Shown here piece by piece: positions 13,618 to 21,515 of a stretch of DNA of 32,476 bases. Numbering within the stretch: position 1 is the stretch's first letter; each line of letters begins with the position of its first letter. Below the pieces are notes generated by a model. It made no database searches, had not been told where the DNA came from, and saw only the letters and a program-made list of their open reading frames with translations. Made by a program: the position numbers and the translations under genes. This DNA is from Meiothermus luteus (lineage in GTDB: Bacteria > Deinococcota > Deinococci > Deinococcales > Thermaceae). The DNA lies in the NCBI RefSeq assembly GCF_003574085.1, contig NZ_QWKZ01000024.1, positions 1 through 32,476 of the forward strand, written 5' to 3'.

Positions 13618-14556
13618 ATGCGCAGCATATTCTGGCTTGCCGTAGCGCTGCTTTCGGGGCTAAGCCTGGCCCAGTACCCCATGCGGATCCAACACGACGC
13701 CGGCGATGCCGTGATTCCCAGGAAGCCCGAGCGAATCGTGGTACTCGGCGAGGAGTTGATGGAGCTTTTGATTCCTCTGGGCGTCAAGCCGGTAGGTTAC
13801 GGCTCAAGCCGCATGAGCGGGGTGCGGGTGGGGGGAAGGGTCGAGGGGCTGACCTACTACCGCCCCGAAGAGATCGGCCCCGCGGTTTTTGTGGGGGACG
13901 CCTACACCCAGCCCAACTTGGAGGCCATCACCGCGCTCAAGCCCGACCTCATCCTCTTCTGGGCCACCGCGCCTAAACCGGTGGCAGAGGCCCTCAAGAA
14001 AATTGCCCCTACCGTGGGCTGGGACTATAACCGCGACGAAAAAGTAGGCTGGCGCCGGGCCTTCACCGAGACAGCCCGGATGCTGGGGCGGGATAAGCAA
14101 GCTGAAGAAGCGCTGAAGCGCTACGATGCTCAACTCGAGGCCTACCGTCTCAGGGCAGCTCCCTTTGTGGCCCGCAGGCCCAGGGTGACCTTGCTGTTCT
14201 TCTACAACGAGGAGACCACCGGCATCTTTGGTCCCCGCTTCGGTTTTTCCATCGCCCTAACCCGCTTGGGCTTTGAACTGGCGGGCATCCCAGGGGTCTC
14301 TATCCCCGACCGTTCCTACGCCCCTATCTCGAGCGAAGTGCTGCTCAACGTGCAAAGTGACTGGGCCATCTACTTGCGGCCTAAAAGCCCAGACGGCCGC
14401 TACCCCGAACTGACCAGCGAGCGCATGCTCAAGCAGAGCAAGGTGCCCATCTACCGATTCTTGCTTGATGTGCAAGAACCCCAGTCCGGGCCTGTTACCG
14501 ACCTGCGCCGCATCGAGGGCATCCTCCGCTTGCTGGAGGCTGGTCCGCAAAACTAG
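13618..14556 (+). CDS. Ferric-siderophore-type ABC substrate-binding protein (4)
   Basis: A 312-residue exported cluster A-8 protein. Signal peptide 1-19 (ALLSGLSLAQ), N-lobe RKPERIVVLGEELMELLIPLG, hinge QPNLEAITALKPDLILFWA, and C-lobe LLFFYNEETTGIFGPRFGF. It diverges from the other receptors, with more aromatic residues in the C-lobe, which suggests another ligand. Its ATG lies 3 nt after the previous stop, preceded by GGAGGTAAGG. The following flavodoxin-like gene is 13 nt downstream. Confidence 0.85.
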   Translation: MRSIFWLAVALLSGLSLAQYPMRIQHDAGDAVIPRKPERIVVLGEELMELLIPLGVKPVGYGSSRMSGVRVGGRVEGLTYYRPEEIGPAVFVGDAYTQPNLEAITALKPDLILFWATAPKPVAEALKKIAPTVGWDYNRDEKVGWRRAFTETARMLGRDKQAEEALKRYDAQLEAYRLRAAPFVARRPRVTLLFFYNEETTGIFGPRFGFSIALTRLGFELAGIPGVSIPDRSYAPISSEVLLNVQSDWAIYLRPKSPDGRYPELTSERMLKQSKVPIYRFLLDVQEPQSGPVTDLRRIEGILRLLEAGPQN

Positions 14557-14569
14557 GGAGGCGCGGGCC

Positions 14570-15046
14570 ATGTGGATTGTGGTAGGAACCCAGACCCTGG
14601 GCGCCCTCGAGGTGGCCGAGCGGCTGCAGGGCTGCCTGGGCCGGCTGGGCTGCTCTTCCCGGCTGGTCTTTGCTGAAGCGGTGGGCCCAGCGGAGCTTGC
14701 CCGGGAGGAGCGGGCGGTCTTTTGCCTTTCCACCTGGCGCTGGGTCCTGCGCCCTAAGGAACCCGCCGACCTACTGCCGCAAGGGGCGGCCTGGCTTTAC
14801 GAGCGCCTATGCAGGGAGCGGCCCGACCTCTCCCGGCTGCGCTACGCGGTTTGCGCCCTGGGGGAGCGGGCCTACGGCCCCTATTTCTGCAAGGCGGGGA
14901 GCATCTACACCCAGCTTTTGGGCTGGCTTGGGGCGCGGCCCTTGCAGGGCCGGCTCGAGCTGGCCTCGCCGGTGGATGGCTGGGAGGAGCTTGGCGACTG
15001 GGCCGTGGCCCTGGCGGCCAACCTGGGGCAAGGGGTGCGGCCATGA
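14570..15046 (+). CDS. Flavodoxin-like protein (MioC/CysJ N-domain type)
   Basis: A 158-residue protein with a flavodoxin fold. VVGTQTLGALEVAERL (residues 4-19) is the FMN phosphate loop, in the GTQTG-x-AE form of MioC and sulfite-reductase flavoproteins. RLRYAVCALGERAYGPYFCKAG (84-105) is the second FMN loop plus helix of the same group. It probably shuttles electrons in the cytoplasm. GGGAGG (14556-14561) is the ribosome site. Placed among siderophore receptor genes, it is a good candidate reductant for ferric chelates, or donor to the monooxygenase or nitroreductases; that link is inferred. Five cysteines (22, 28, 51, 90, 103) are notable. Confidence 0.75.
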   Translation: MWIVVGTQTLGALEVAERLQGCLGRLGCSSRLVFAEAVGPAELAREERAVFCLSTWRWVLRPKEPADLLPQGAAWLYERLCRERPDLSRLRYAVCALGERAYGPYFCKAGSIYTQLLGWLGARPLQGRLELASPVDGWEELGDWAVALAANLGQGVRP

Positions 15047-15064
15047 AGGCAGAAAGGAGCCTAG

Positions 15065-16765
15065 ATGCAGGAAAACCTTTTGCTGGAGGTGCGTGACCTA
15101 GCGGTGAACTTCCACACCGACGACGGGGTGGTGGAGGCGGTGAAGGGGCTTTCTTTTCACCTGGAGAAGGGTGAGACCTTGGCCATCGTAGGGGAGTCGG
15201 GCTCGGGCAAATCGGTGAGCGCTTTGTCCCTGATGGGGCTTTTACCTAAGCCCGCCGCGCGCATCGTGGGCGGACAGGCCCTTTTTCGCCGCAAAAGCGG
15301 GGAGGTGCTCGACCTCCTAAGGGCCGAAGAGGCTACAATGCGCCGGATCCGTGGCAACGAAATGGCCATGATCTTCCAGGAGCCCATGACCTCCTTGAAC
15401 CCGGTCTACACGGTGGGCGACCAGATTGCCGAGGCCATCGTGCTGCACCAGGGTAAGGGCCGCAAGGAAGCCCGCCAACTGGCCATAGAGATGCTCAACC
15501 TGGTGGAAATCCCCAACCCCCACAAGCGGGTGGACGACTACCCCCACCAGATGTCGGGGGGGATGCGCCAGCGGGTGATGATCGCCATGGCCCTCTCCTG
15601 CAACCCCTCCCTGCTCATCGCCGATGAGCCCACCACCGCGCTGGACGTGATTATCCAGGCCCAGATTTTGGAGCTGATGAAAAAGCTCCAGGCCGAGATT
15701 GGCACCGCGGTGCTCTTTATCACCCACGACCTGGGGGTGGTGGCCGAGATGGCCGACCGGGTGGTGGTGATGCAGCATGGGCTAAAGGTGGAAGAAGCCG
15801 ATGTGTACACCCTCTTCAAGGCCCCCAAGGAGGCGTACACCCAGCGCCTCCTCGCCGCAGTGCCGCGCATAGACCAGGAAAAACCCGCCCCGCCCGAGCG
15901 GGCCACCCCGCCGGTATTGGTCAGGCTGGAGAACCTGCGGGTCTGGTTCCCTCTGCGGGCCGGGGTGCTCTCGAGGGTGGTGGGCCACGTCAAGGCGGTG
16001 GACGACGTCTCCCTCGAGGTCTACAAGGGCGAGGTGCTGGGGCTGGTGGGGGAGTCCGGTTCGGGCAAGACCACCCTGGGCCGCAGCCTGCTGCGCCTCA
16101 TTGAGCCCACCGGAGGGCGCATCTGGTTCAGTGGCCAGGAGATTACCCACCTGCCCAAAGAGGCGCTCAGGGCCTTCCGCCGCCGCATGCAGATTATCTT
16201 CCAGGACCCCTACGCCTCGCTCAACCCGCGCATGACCGTAGGCGACATCATTGCCGAGCCCTTGGTCATCCACCGGGTGGGCAGCCCTAAAGAGCGGCAG
16301 GAGCGGGTGGCCGAGCTTTTGGAGACCGTGCAGCTTTCCCCCGACCACGCCCGCCGCTACCCCCACGAGTTCTCCGGAGGGCAGCGCCAGCGTATCGGCA
16401 TCGCCCGGGCCTTGGCCCTCAACCCCGAGTTCATCGTAGCCGACGAGTGCGTCTCGGCCCTGGACGTCTCCATCCGCGCCGAGATTATCGCGCTGCTTAA
16501 GGAGCTTCGGGCCAGAATGGGCCTGACCCTGCTCTTCATCTCCCACGACCTGGCGGTGGTGGAGGACATCTCCGACCGGGTGGCGGTGATGTACAAGGGG
16601 AGGCTGGTGGAGGTCTCGAGCAGCCACCGCATCTACCGCGAGCCCAAGGACGAGTACACCAAGGCCCTGCTCTCGGCCATCCCCATCCCCGACCCCACGG
16701 TCAAGCGCGAGCGCATTCCCTGGAATCCGGAGGCCTATTCAGCGGCCCGCCAGAAGGGCGCTTGA
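15065..16765 (+). CDS. Fused double ATP-binding protein of an oligopeptide/nickel-type ABC transporter
   Basis: A 566-residue protein with two complete ATPase domains. Domain 1 has Walker A GESGSGKS (43-50), signature [15 protein letters not shown] and Walker [13 protein letters not shown]. Domain 2 has GESGSGKTT (329-337), signature [15 protein letters not shown] and [12 protein letters not shown]. Each half matches the DppD/DppF branch, and the fusion is of the GsiA/YejF kind. The Glu in DEPTT is kept in domain 1; domain 2 has DECVS, as usual for DppF relatives. No DppBC-type permease or DppA-type receptor is nearby, so it must serve a transporter encoded elsewhere. AAAGGAG precedes the ATG. 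Its stop overlaps the -35 box of the next promoter. Confidence 0.9.
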   Translation: MQENLLLEVRDLAVNFHTDDGVVEAVKGLSFHLEKGETLAIVGESGSGKSVSALSLMGLLPKPAARIVGGQALFRRKSGEVLDLLRAEEATMRRIRGNEMAMIFQEPMTSLNPVYTVGDQIAEAIVLHQGKGRKEARQLAIEMLNLVEIPNPHKRVDDYPHQMSGGMRQRVMIAMALSCNPSLLIADEPTTALDVIIQAQILELMKKLQAEIGTAVLFITHDLGVVAEMADRVVVMQHGLKVEEADVYTLFKAPKEAYTQRLLAAVPRIDQEKPAPPERATPPVLVRLENLRVWFPLRAGVLSRVVGHVKAVDDVSLEVYKGEVLGLVGESGSGKTTLGRSLLRLIEPTGGRIWFSGQEITHLPKEALRAFRRRMQIIFQDPYASLNPRMTVGDIIAEPLVIHRVGSPKERQERVAELLETVQLSPDHARRYPHEFSGGQRQRIGIARALALNPEFIVADECVSALDVSIRAEIIALLKELRARMGLTLLFISHDLAVVEDISDRVAVMYKGRLVEVSSSHRIYREPKDEYTKALLSAIPIPDPTVKRERIPWNPEAYSAARQKGA

Positions 16766-16790
16766 CGAGCCCTGGTAGAGGGGATAGACT
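16762..16790 (+). promoter_or_regulatory. Promoter of the FecCD-FepC-receptor-FecCD operon
   Basis: TTGACG (16762-16767), a 17-nt spacer and TAGACT (16785-16790) make a good sigma-70-type promoter. The TGA stop of the preceding ATPase gene is inside the -35 box. Initiation near 16797 would put the conserved element (16800-16815) right at the start of the transcript. Confidence 0.6.
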
Positions 16791-16799
16791 TCAAACCCG

Positions 16800-16820
16800 A
16801 GTAAGTTGATTGGAATACAC
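16800..16820 (+). promoter_or_regulatory. Conserved upstream element, copy B (AGTAAGTTGATTGGAA)
   Basis: It resembles copy A at 11871 and sits between the predicted transcription start and the ATG at 16821. That is a typical place for a repressor operator or for a leader signal. There is no Shine-Dalgarno here, so the element may also matter for initiation. Confidence 0.45.
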
Positions 16821-17822
16821 ATGCTAGGCCGCCCCGCCCTCCCCAGACCCGCCCTAATCCCCCTGCTGGCCCTGGCCCTGCTGGCCCTGGGCGTTTTGGC
16901 TCTGGGCACCGGGGCGGTGCGGATGGGGCCACTGGAGGTTCTCCAGGCCCTGGGCGCCCCGCGCGAGGAGACCCACACCCGCATCCTCTACGAGCTGCGG
17001 CTGCCGCGCATCCTGGTGGGGGCTTTGTGCGGGGCCTTGTTCGCGGCCTCGGGGGCCATCCTGCAAGGGGTGGTGCGCAACCCTTTGGCCTCGCCGGACA
17101 TCGTGGGGGTGGCGGCGGGGGCGGGGTTGGCCGCGGTCTTCACCCTGATTCTCCTGCCCCGGGCCCCGGCCTGGGCCCTGCCGGTGGGGGCTTTTGGGGG
17201 GGCTTTGGCGGCCTTTGGGCTGGTGTACCTGCTGGCCCGCAGGGCGGGAGAGGTACCGCCCATCCGGCTGGCCCTGATTGGGGTGGCGGTGGAGGCCTCG
17301 CTGGACGGGCTGCGCCGGCTCATTTTGGTCCGGGCCGACGACTCCATCGCCCAGGCCCTGATTTTCCTGAGCGGCACGGTTTACGGAGCCGACTGGGAGC
17401 GGCTTTTTCGGGTGCTGCCGTTCGCGGCCCTTCTCATACCCTTGGCCCTCTTGCTCCACCGGCGGCTCGATGTGCTCTCCTTTGGCGACGAGACCGCCAA
17501 GAGCCTGGGGATGCGCCTCGAGCCGGCCCGGCTGGCGGCTTTGGCCCTGGGTACGGCCTTGGCCGCGGTGGCGGTGATGGGGGTAGGCATCCTAGGCTTC
17601 GTGGGGCTCATCGCCCCCCACGCCGCGCGGCTGCTGGTGGGCCCTGGCTTTCGCCTGCTGCTCCCCGCCTCGATGCTCCTGGGGGCTTTGCTGGTGGTGG
17701 GGGCCGACACCTTGGGGCGGGGCCTGGTACCCCCGCTGGAGATTCCGGCGGGCCTGCTCACCACCCTTTTGGGGGCCCCCTACTTCCTCTACCTGATGCG
17801 AAAGGCAGGAAGGGTGCGATGA
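16821..17822 (+). CDS. Ferric-siderophore ABC permease (FecCD family), first of the pair
   Basis: A 333-residue membrane protein of BtuC/FecCD type with about ten helices. [21 protein letters not shown] is the family signature, [20 protein letters not shown] lies at mid-protein, and [21 protein letters not shown] with [16 protein letters not shown] at the C-terminus. The ATG at 16821 is preferred over an in-frame TTG at 16806, which lies in the conserved element; neither has a Shine-Dalgarno. Its stop overlaps the ATPase start (ATGA). It may pair with the permease at 19560, in the manner of FepD/FepG, or homodimerise. Confidence 0.88.
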   Translation: MLGRPALPRPALIPLLALALLALGVLALGTGAVRMGPLEVLQALGAPREETHTRILYELRLPRILVGALCGALFAASGAILQGVVRNPLASPDIVGVAAGAGLAAVFTLILLPRAPAWALPVGAFGGALAAFGLVYLLARRAGEVPPIRLALIGVAVEASLDGLRRLILVRADDSIAQALIFLSGTVYGADWERLFRVLPFAALLIPLALLLHRRLDVLSFGDETAKSLGMRLEPARLAALALGTALAAVAVMGVGILGFVGLIAPHAARLLVGPGFRLLLPASMLLGALLVVGADTLGRGLVPPLEIPAGLLTTLLGAPYFLYLMRKAGRVR

Positions 17823-18634
17823 ACCTGCAAACCCAACAGCTCACCTTAGGCTACGATGAGCGCCGCGTCATCGAGGGCCTCAACCTCTCCTTGCCCAGGG
17901 GAAAGATCACCGCCCTCATCGGCCCCAACGGCTGCGGCAAGTCCACCTTGCTGCGGGCCTTGGCCCGGCTTTTGAAGCCCCAGGAAGGGGCGGTGCTGCT
18001 CGACGGCAAGGCCATCCACACCCTGCCCACCAAGGCCGTGGCCCGCCAACTGGCCCTCTTGCCCCAGATGCCCCAGGCCCCCGAGGGGCTTAGCGTGGAG
18101 GAGCTGGTCTGGTTTGGCCGCTACCCCTACCAAAGCGCCTTTGGAGGGCGGAGTGAGCACGACCAGCGGGCAGTAGAGTGGGCCCTCGACCAGACCGGGA
18201 TGCGGGTCTTCGCCAAGAGGTCCCTGGAGACCCTTTCGGGCGGCCAGCGCCAGCGGGCCTGGATCGCCATGGCCCTGGCCCAGGAGACCTCCATTCTGCT
18301 CCTGGACGAACCCACCACCTACCTGGACCTGAGCCATCAGCTCGAGGTCTTGCAGCTCCTGCAAAGGCTCAACCGCGGGGAGGGCAAGACCATCGTGATG
18401 GTGCTGCACGACCTCAACCAGGCGGCCCGCTACGCCCACCACCTGGTGGCGGTGAGCGGGGGCCGGGTGGTGGCCGAAGGACCCCCTGAGGCGGTGCTCA
18501 ACGAGCGCATTCTGCGCGAGGTCTTCGGCCTCAAGGCCCACTTCCTGCGCGACCCCGAGACCGGCACCCCACACTGCATCCCCTACGCCCTGGCGCGTAG
18601 GGAACCCCTTGAACTGGTGGAGGAAAAACCATGA
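17819..18634 (+). CDS. Ferric-siderophore ABC transporter ATP-binding protein (FepC type)
   Basis: A 271-residue ABC ATPase with Walker [10 protein letters not shown], signature [17 protein letters not shown], Walker [13 protein letters not shown] and switch region [24 protein letters not shown] and [16 protein letters not shown] are typical of the FepC/FecE/FhuC branch, and the C-terminal [10 protein letters not shown] is a common tail of the group. Its start overlaps the permease stop and its stop overlaps the receptor start. It probably energises both FecCD permeases of this operon and could also serve the orphan receptors upstream. Confidence 0.92.
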   Translation: MNLQTQQLTLGYDERRVIEGLNLSLPRGKITALIGPNGCGKSTLLRALARLLKPQEGAVLLDGKAIHTLPTKAVARQLALLPQMPQAPEGLSVEELVWFGRYPYQSAFGGRSEHDQRAVEWALDQTGMRVFAKRSLETLSGGQRQRAWIAMALAQETSILLLDEPTTYLDLSHQLEVLQLLQRLNRGEGKTIVMVLHDLNQAARYAHHLVAVSGGRVVAEGPPEAVLNERILREVFGLKAHFLRDPETGTPHCIPYALARREPLELVEEKP

Positions 18635-19557
18635 AACGAATCCTGGCGGGTCTTCTGGCCCTACTGGGCCTGGCTTTGGCCCAGGTTCAGATCAAGCACG
18701 AGCTGGGCACCCTCACCCTGAACGCCCCGGCGAAGCGGGTGGTGGTGCTGGAGTACAGCTTCCTGGACACCCTGCTGGCCCTGGGGGTGAGCCCGGTAGG
18801 GGCCGCCACCGGCACCCAGGGCGGCGACCGTGGGCTGCCGCCCTACCTCAAAGCCCGCGCTGCGGGCGTAACCTCGATTGGCTCGAGGGCCCAGCCCAGC
18901 CTCGAGGCCATCCTGGCGGTAAGGCCCGAGGTCATCGTGGCCGACGCCTTCGTACACAAAGACCTGATTCCCCAGCTCGAGCGCATCGCCCTTGTGGTGG
19001 CCTTCCAGTCGCGGCGGGGCAGCTTCGACGATTTGAACCAACAGGTGCTGGAGCTCGGGCGGCTGGTGGGCAAAGAGGCCCAGGCCCGGCAGATTCTGGA
19101 AGACCAGGCGCGGCTTTTGCAAAAGGCCCGGGCCTTCGCCAACCCCAAAGCCCCCCCGGTTTTGCTGGGGGTGGCCACCCCAAGTAGCTTCACCGCCCAC
19201 TCCAGCGAGAGCTTCATCGGCTCGCTGCTGGAGCGGCTGGGCCGCAAGAGCCTGGCCAAGCCACAGAGCAACCAGACCCAGTACGAGCTGGGCCTGGAGG
19301 GCCTTTTAGCGCTGAACCCCGCTACCTTGGTGCTCTTCACCGCTCCAGACGAAACCCCCATCGTGCGCGGCTGGGCCAAGAACCCGCTTTGGCAGAGGCT
19401 CGAGGCGGTGAAACGGGGCCGGGTGTACGAGTTTGACCGCGACAACTGGACCCGGGGCCGGGGCCCCCTGGCCACCCGGCTCATCCTGGCCGAGCTGATC
19501 GACAGCGGCCTCCTAGCCGACCGACCCGCAGCGGGCCGCTACGCCTTCAAGCCCTGA
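18631..19557 (+). CDS. Ferric-siderophore-type ABC substrate-binding protein (5), with its own channel
   Basis: A 308-residue exported cluster A-8 receptor. Signal peptide 1-18 (LLGLALAQ), then [20 protein letters not shown], hinge [18 protein letters not shown], and a C-lobe with [22 protein letters not shown], the FecB/FatB-like pattern. It lacks the Cys21/Cys34 pair of the proteins at 9166 and 12685. It starts on an ATGA overlap with the ATPase gene. It is the only non-heme receptor here placed between permease genes, so it is probably the dedicated receptor of this transporter. Confidence 0.9.
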   Translation: MKRILAGLLALLGLALAQVQIKHELGTLTLNAPAKRVVVLEYSFLDTLLALGVSPVGAATGTQGGDRGLPPYLKARAAGVTSIGSRAQPSLEAILAVRPEVIVADAFVHKDLIPQLERIALVVAFQSRRGSFDDLNQQVLELGRLVGKEAQARQILEDQARLLQKARAFANPKAPPVLLGVATPSSFTAHSSESFIGSLLERLGRKSLAKPQSNQTQYELGLEGLLALNPATLVLFTAPDETPIVRGWAKNPLWQRLEAVKRGRVYEFDRDNWTRGRGPLATRLILAELIDSGLLADRPAAGRYAFKP

Positions 19558-19559
19558 GC

Positions 19560-20555
19560 ATGACCCGCTCGCCCCGCCGTCTTCAGGCCTTACCGCTGGT
19601 GTTTGCGCTGGCCGCCGGACTGGTGGCCTTCTCCCTGCTGCTGGCCATCTCGGTGGGGGCGGTGGATGTTCCCTTGGGCGAGGTGTGGCGGCTGCTTTTC
19701 TGGCCGGATGACTCCAACTCGAGCCTCATCGTGCACACCCTGCGCCTGCCCCGGGCTTTGGTGGCCTTGCTGGTGGGGGCCGCGCTGGGGGTCTCGGGGG
19801 CCATGATGCAGGGCGTCACCCGCAACCCCTTGACCGAGCCGGGCATCCTGGGGGTGAACGCGGGGGCCGCGCTGGCCCTGTTGCTGGGGGTGGTCTTCTT
19901 CCCCGGCCTGCCGGCCTGGGCCACGGTGCTGCTGGCCGCTTTGGGCGGGGTGGGGGCGGCGGCGCTGGTCTACAGCATTACCGCGGCGGTGGGCCTGACC
20001 CCGGTGCGGCTGGCCCTGGCCGGCATCGCGGTGGGGGCCATGCTGGGCGCGGCGGCCAGCTTTCTCCTCATCATGTTTGAGGAGCGCACCCGGGGCGCCT
20101 TCATCAACCTTTCGGGCAGCCTGGCCGGGCGCACCTGGGAGCACTTCTGGACCATTTTGCCCTGGGCCCTGCCCGCGCTGCTGTTGGCCGTTGCCCTGTC
20201 GCAGCAGGTCAACCTGCTCGCCTTGGGCGAGGAGGTGGCCCGAAGCCTGGGGGCGCGGGTGGGCCTGGTGCGCTTAGCGGCCGTGGGGCTGGCGGTCCTG
20301 CTGGCCGGGGCCGCGGTGAGCGTGGCCGGGCCCATTGGGTTTTTGGGCCTGGTGGTGCCCCATCTGGCCCGGTGGCTGGTGGGCGCCGACTACCGCCGGG
20401 TGATTCCCCTCTCGGCCCTGCTGGGGGCCAGCCTGCTCTCCTTGGCCGATGTGGCCGCCAGGCTCATAGACCGGCCCCTCGAGACCCCGGTGGGCATCCT
20501 GGTAGTGGCCCTGGGGGCACCCTTCTTCGTCTACCTGGCCCGGCGGGTTGGCTGA
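19560..20555 (+). CDS. Ferric-siderophore ABC permease (FecCD family), second of the pair
   Basis: A 331-residue membrane protein. The signature VSGAMMQGVTRNPLTEPGILGV is present, with PVRLALAGIAVGAMLGAA at mid-protein and GPIGFLGLVVPHLARWLVG and ETPVGILVVALGAPFF at the C-terminus. It belongs to the FepD/FecC side of the family, judging by the MQG-TRNPL-EP form. The ATG lies 2 nt after the receptor stop. With the permease at 16821 it gives two different channel subunits for one ATPase, fitting a FepD/FepG-like heterodimer. It ends the iron locus. Confidence 0.9.
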   Translation: MTRSPRRLQALPLVFALAAGLVAFSLLLAISVGAVDVPLGEVWRLLFWPDDSNSSLIVHTLRLPRALVALLVGAALGVSGAMMQGVTRNPLTEPGILGVNAGAALALLLGVVFFPGLPAWATVLLAALGGVGAAALVYSITAAVGLTPVRLALAGIAVGAMLGAAASFLLIMFEERTRGAFINLSGSLAGRTWEHFWTILPWALPALLLAVALSQQVNLLALGEEVARSLGARVGLVRLAAVGLAVLLAGAAVSVAGPIGFLGLVVPHLARWLVGADYRRVIPLSALLGASLLSLADVAARLIDRPLETPVGILVVALGAPFFVYLARRVG

Positions 20556-20846
20556 GGCCTGGGGCCTTAAAAGCGGCGACGACGCATCTGGTCCGAGGCT
20601 TCTTGGTTCAGTTGGTTCAGAACATGGTCCATGCCGCTGCGGTGAGGCCCTTTCCCTTCTTTTAGGCCCAGGTTTTACGCTGGGAACGGGGGTAGCGACC
20701 ATCACGCCTAGGCCAGCGCTTTGTCCCAGGGAGTGCTTATGGTGGTTTTTACCAAGGCTTTACCTGGGTTTCCGAGGATGGCTGGGGAGCTTGGTGCGCA
20801 AAGGGGTTAGTTACACCCGGGCCAAGCTTCTCCCGGAGGGCTTTCC
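20556..20846. other. 291-bp intergenic region between the iron locus and the two-component genes
   Basis: No convincing gene is present; the overlapping short reading frames have no family features. It holds a 9-bp tandem repeat (20603-20620), a CATGG-T-CCATG palindrome (20623-20633) and a weak CCCAG/CTGGG hairpin. No clear terminator or promoter pair is visible, although the response-regulator operon must start here or be read through from upstream. Confidence 0.5.
20603..20620 (+). repeat. Tandem repeat TTGGTTCAG x2
   Basis: Two adjacent identical 9-mers (20603-20611 and 20612-20620). Nine-bp direct spacing is near one helical turn, as in tandem response-regulator sites of the OmpR/PhoB kind (commonly 10-11 bp). 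It lies 226 bp above the response-regulator start, and a CATGG-T-CCATG palindrome follows. Confidence 0.4.
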
Positions 20847-21515
20847 ATGAAGCTGCGCCTTTTGGTGGTGGAGGATGACGTGGCTTTAGGCCATAGTCTG
20901 CTCGAGGTGCTCGGTCAGCATAGCTTTGCGTCGACGTTGGCCCGTTCCAGGCTCGAGGCCGAGGCTTTGGTTTGGCAAAACCCCTATGAACTCTTCCTCT
21001 TTGACGTGCGCTTGCCGGAGGGCGAGGAGGCCGGTTTTGAGCTGGCCGAGGGGCTTAGGGCAGCGGGCTTTCTACAACCCATCCTCTTTCTCACCGCCCG
21101 CGAGGCCCTGCCTGACCGGGTGCGGGGGCTCTCTTTGGGTGAGGACTACCTGGCCAAGCCCTTCGCTTTGCCGGAGCTGGTGGCCCGCCTGCGGGCGCTG
21201 GCCCGAAGGGGCGAGGTTCGCCCTCAGGTTCTGACCCACGGGAGGCTCAGCCTGCTGCCGGAGCGGCGGGAGGTGCGGTATGGGGGCGAGCTGGTGCGCC
21301 TCAGCGCCAAGGAGTACCAGGTGCTGGAGTTTTTCCTGCTCAGCCCGGGCCGGGTTTTCACCCGCGAGGAGATACTGGAGCGCGTCTGGGGGCCGGGTTT
21401 TGAGTGTGGCTCTAACCTGGTGGAGGTTTATGTGAAAAACCTCAGGCGGCGAATCCACGACAGCCTGATTGAGACGGTGCGGGGCCTAGGATACCGCCTG
21501 GGTGAGCCCCTATGA
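20847..21515 (+). CDS. OmpR/PhoB-family response regulator
   Basis: A 222-residue two-domain regulator. The receiver has the acidic pair Asp10-Asp11, phospho-acceptor Asp53 (LFDVRLP), Thr in ILFLTARE and Lys in YLAKPF. The loop before it is LGEDYLAKPF, one residue shorter than the usual LGADDYLVKPF. The winged-helix effector (about 125-222) has LSAKEYQVLEFFLLSPGRVFTREEILERVWG and ends with VEVYVKNLRRRIHD and TVRGLGYRLG. It would bind direct repeats upstream of target genes. The stop overlaps the kinase start (ATGA). Targets are unknown; the neighbouring iron locus and HhH gene are candidates. Confidence 0.93.
   Translation: MKLRLLVVEDDVALGHSLLEVLGQHSFASTLARSRLEAEALVWQNPYELFLFDVRLPEGEEAGFELAEGLRAAGFLQPILFLTAREALPDRVRGLSLGEDYLAKPFALPELVARLRALARRGEVRPQVLTHGRLSLLPERREVRYGGELVRLSAKEYQVLEFFLLSPGRVFTREEILERVWGPGFECGSNLVEVYVKNLRRRIHDSLIETVRGLGYRLGEPL

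Noticed and set aside
20548-20850. 100-codon frame in the intergenic region
   Set aside because: No domain, overlaps neighbouring genes at both ends, and no ribosome site.
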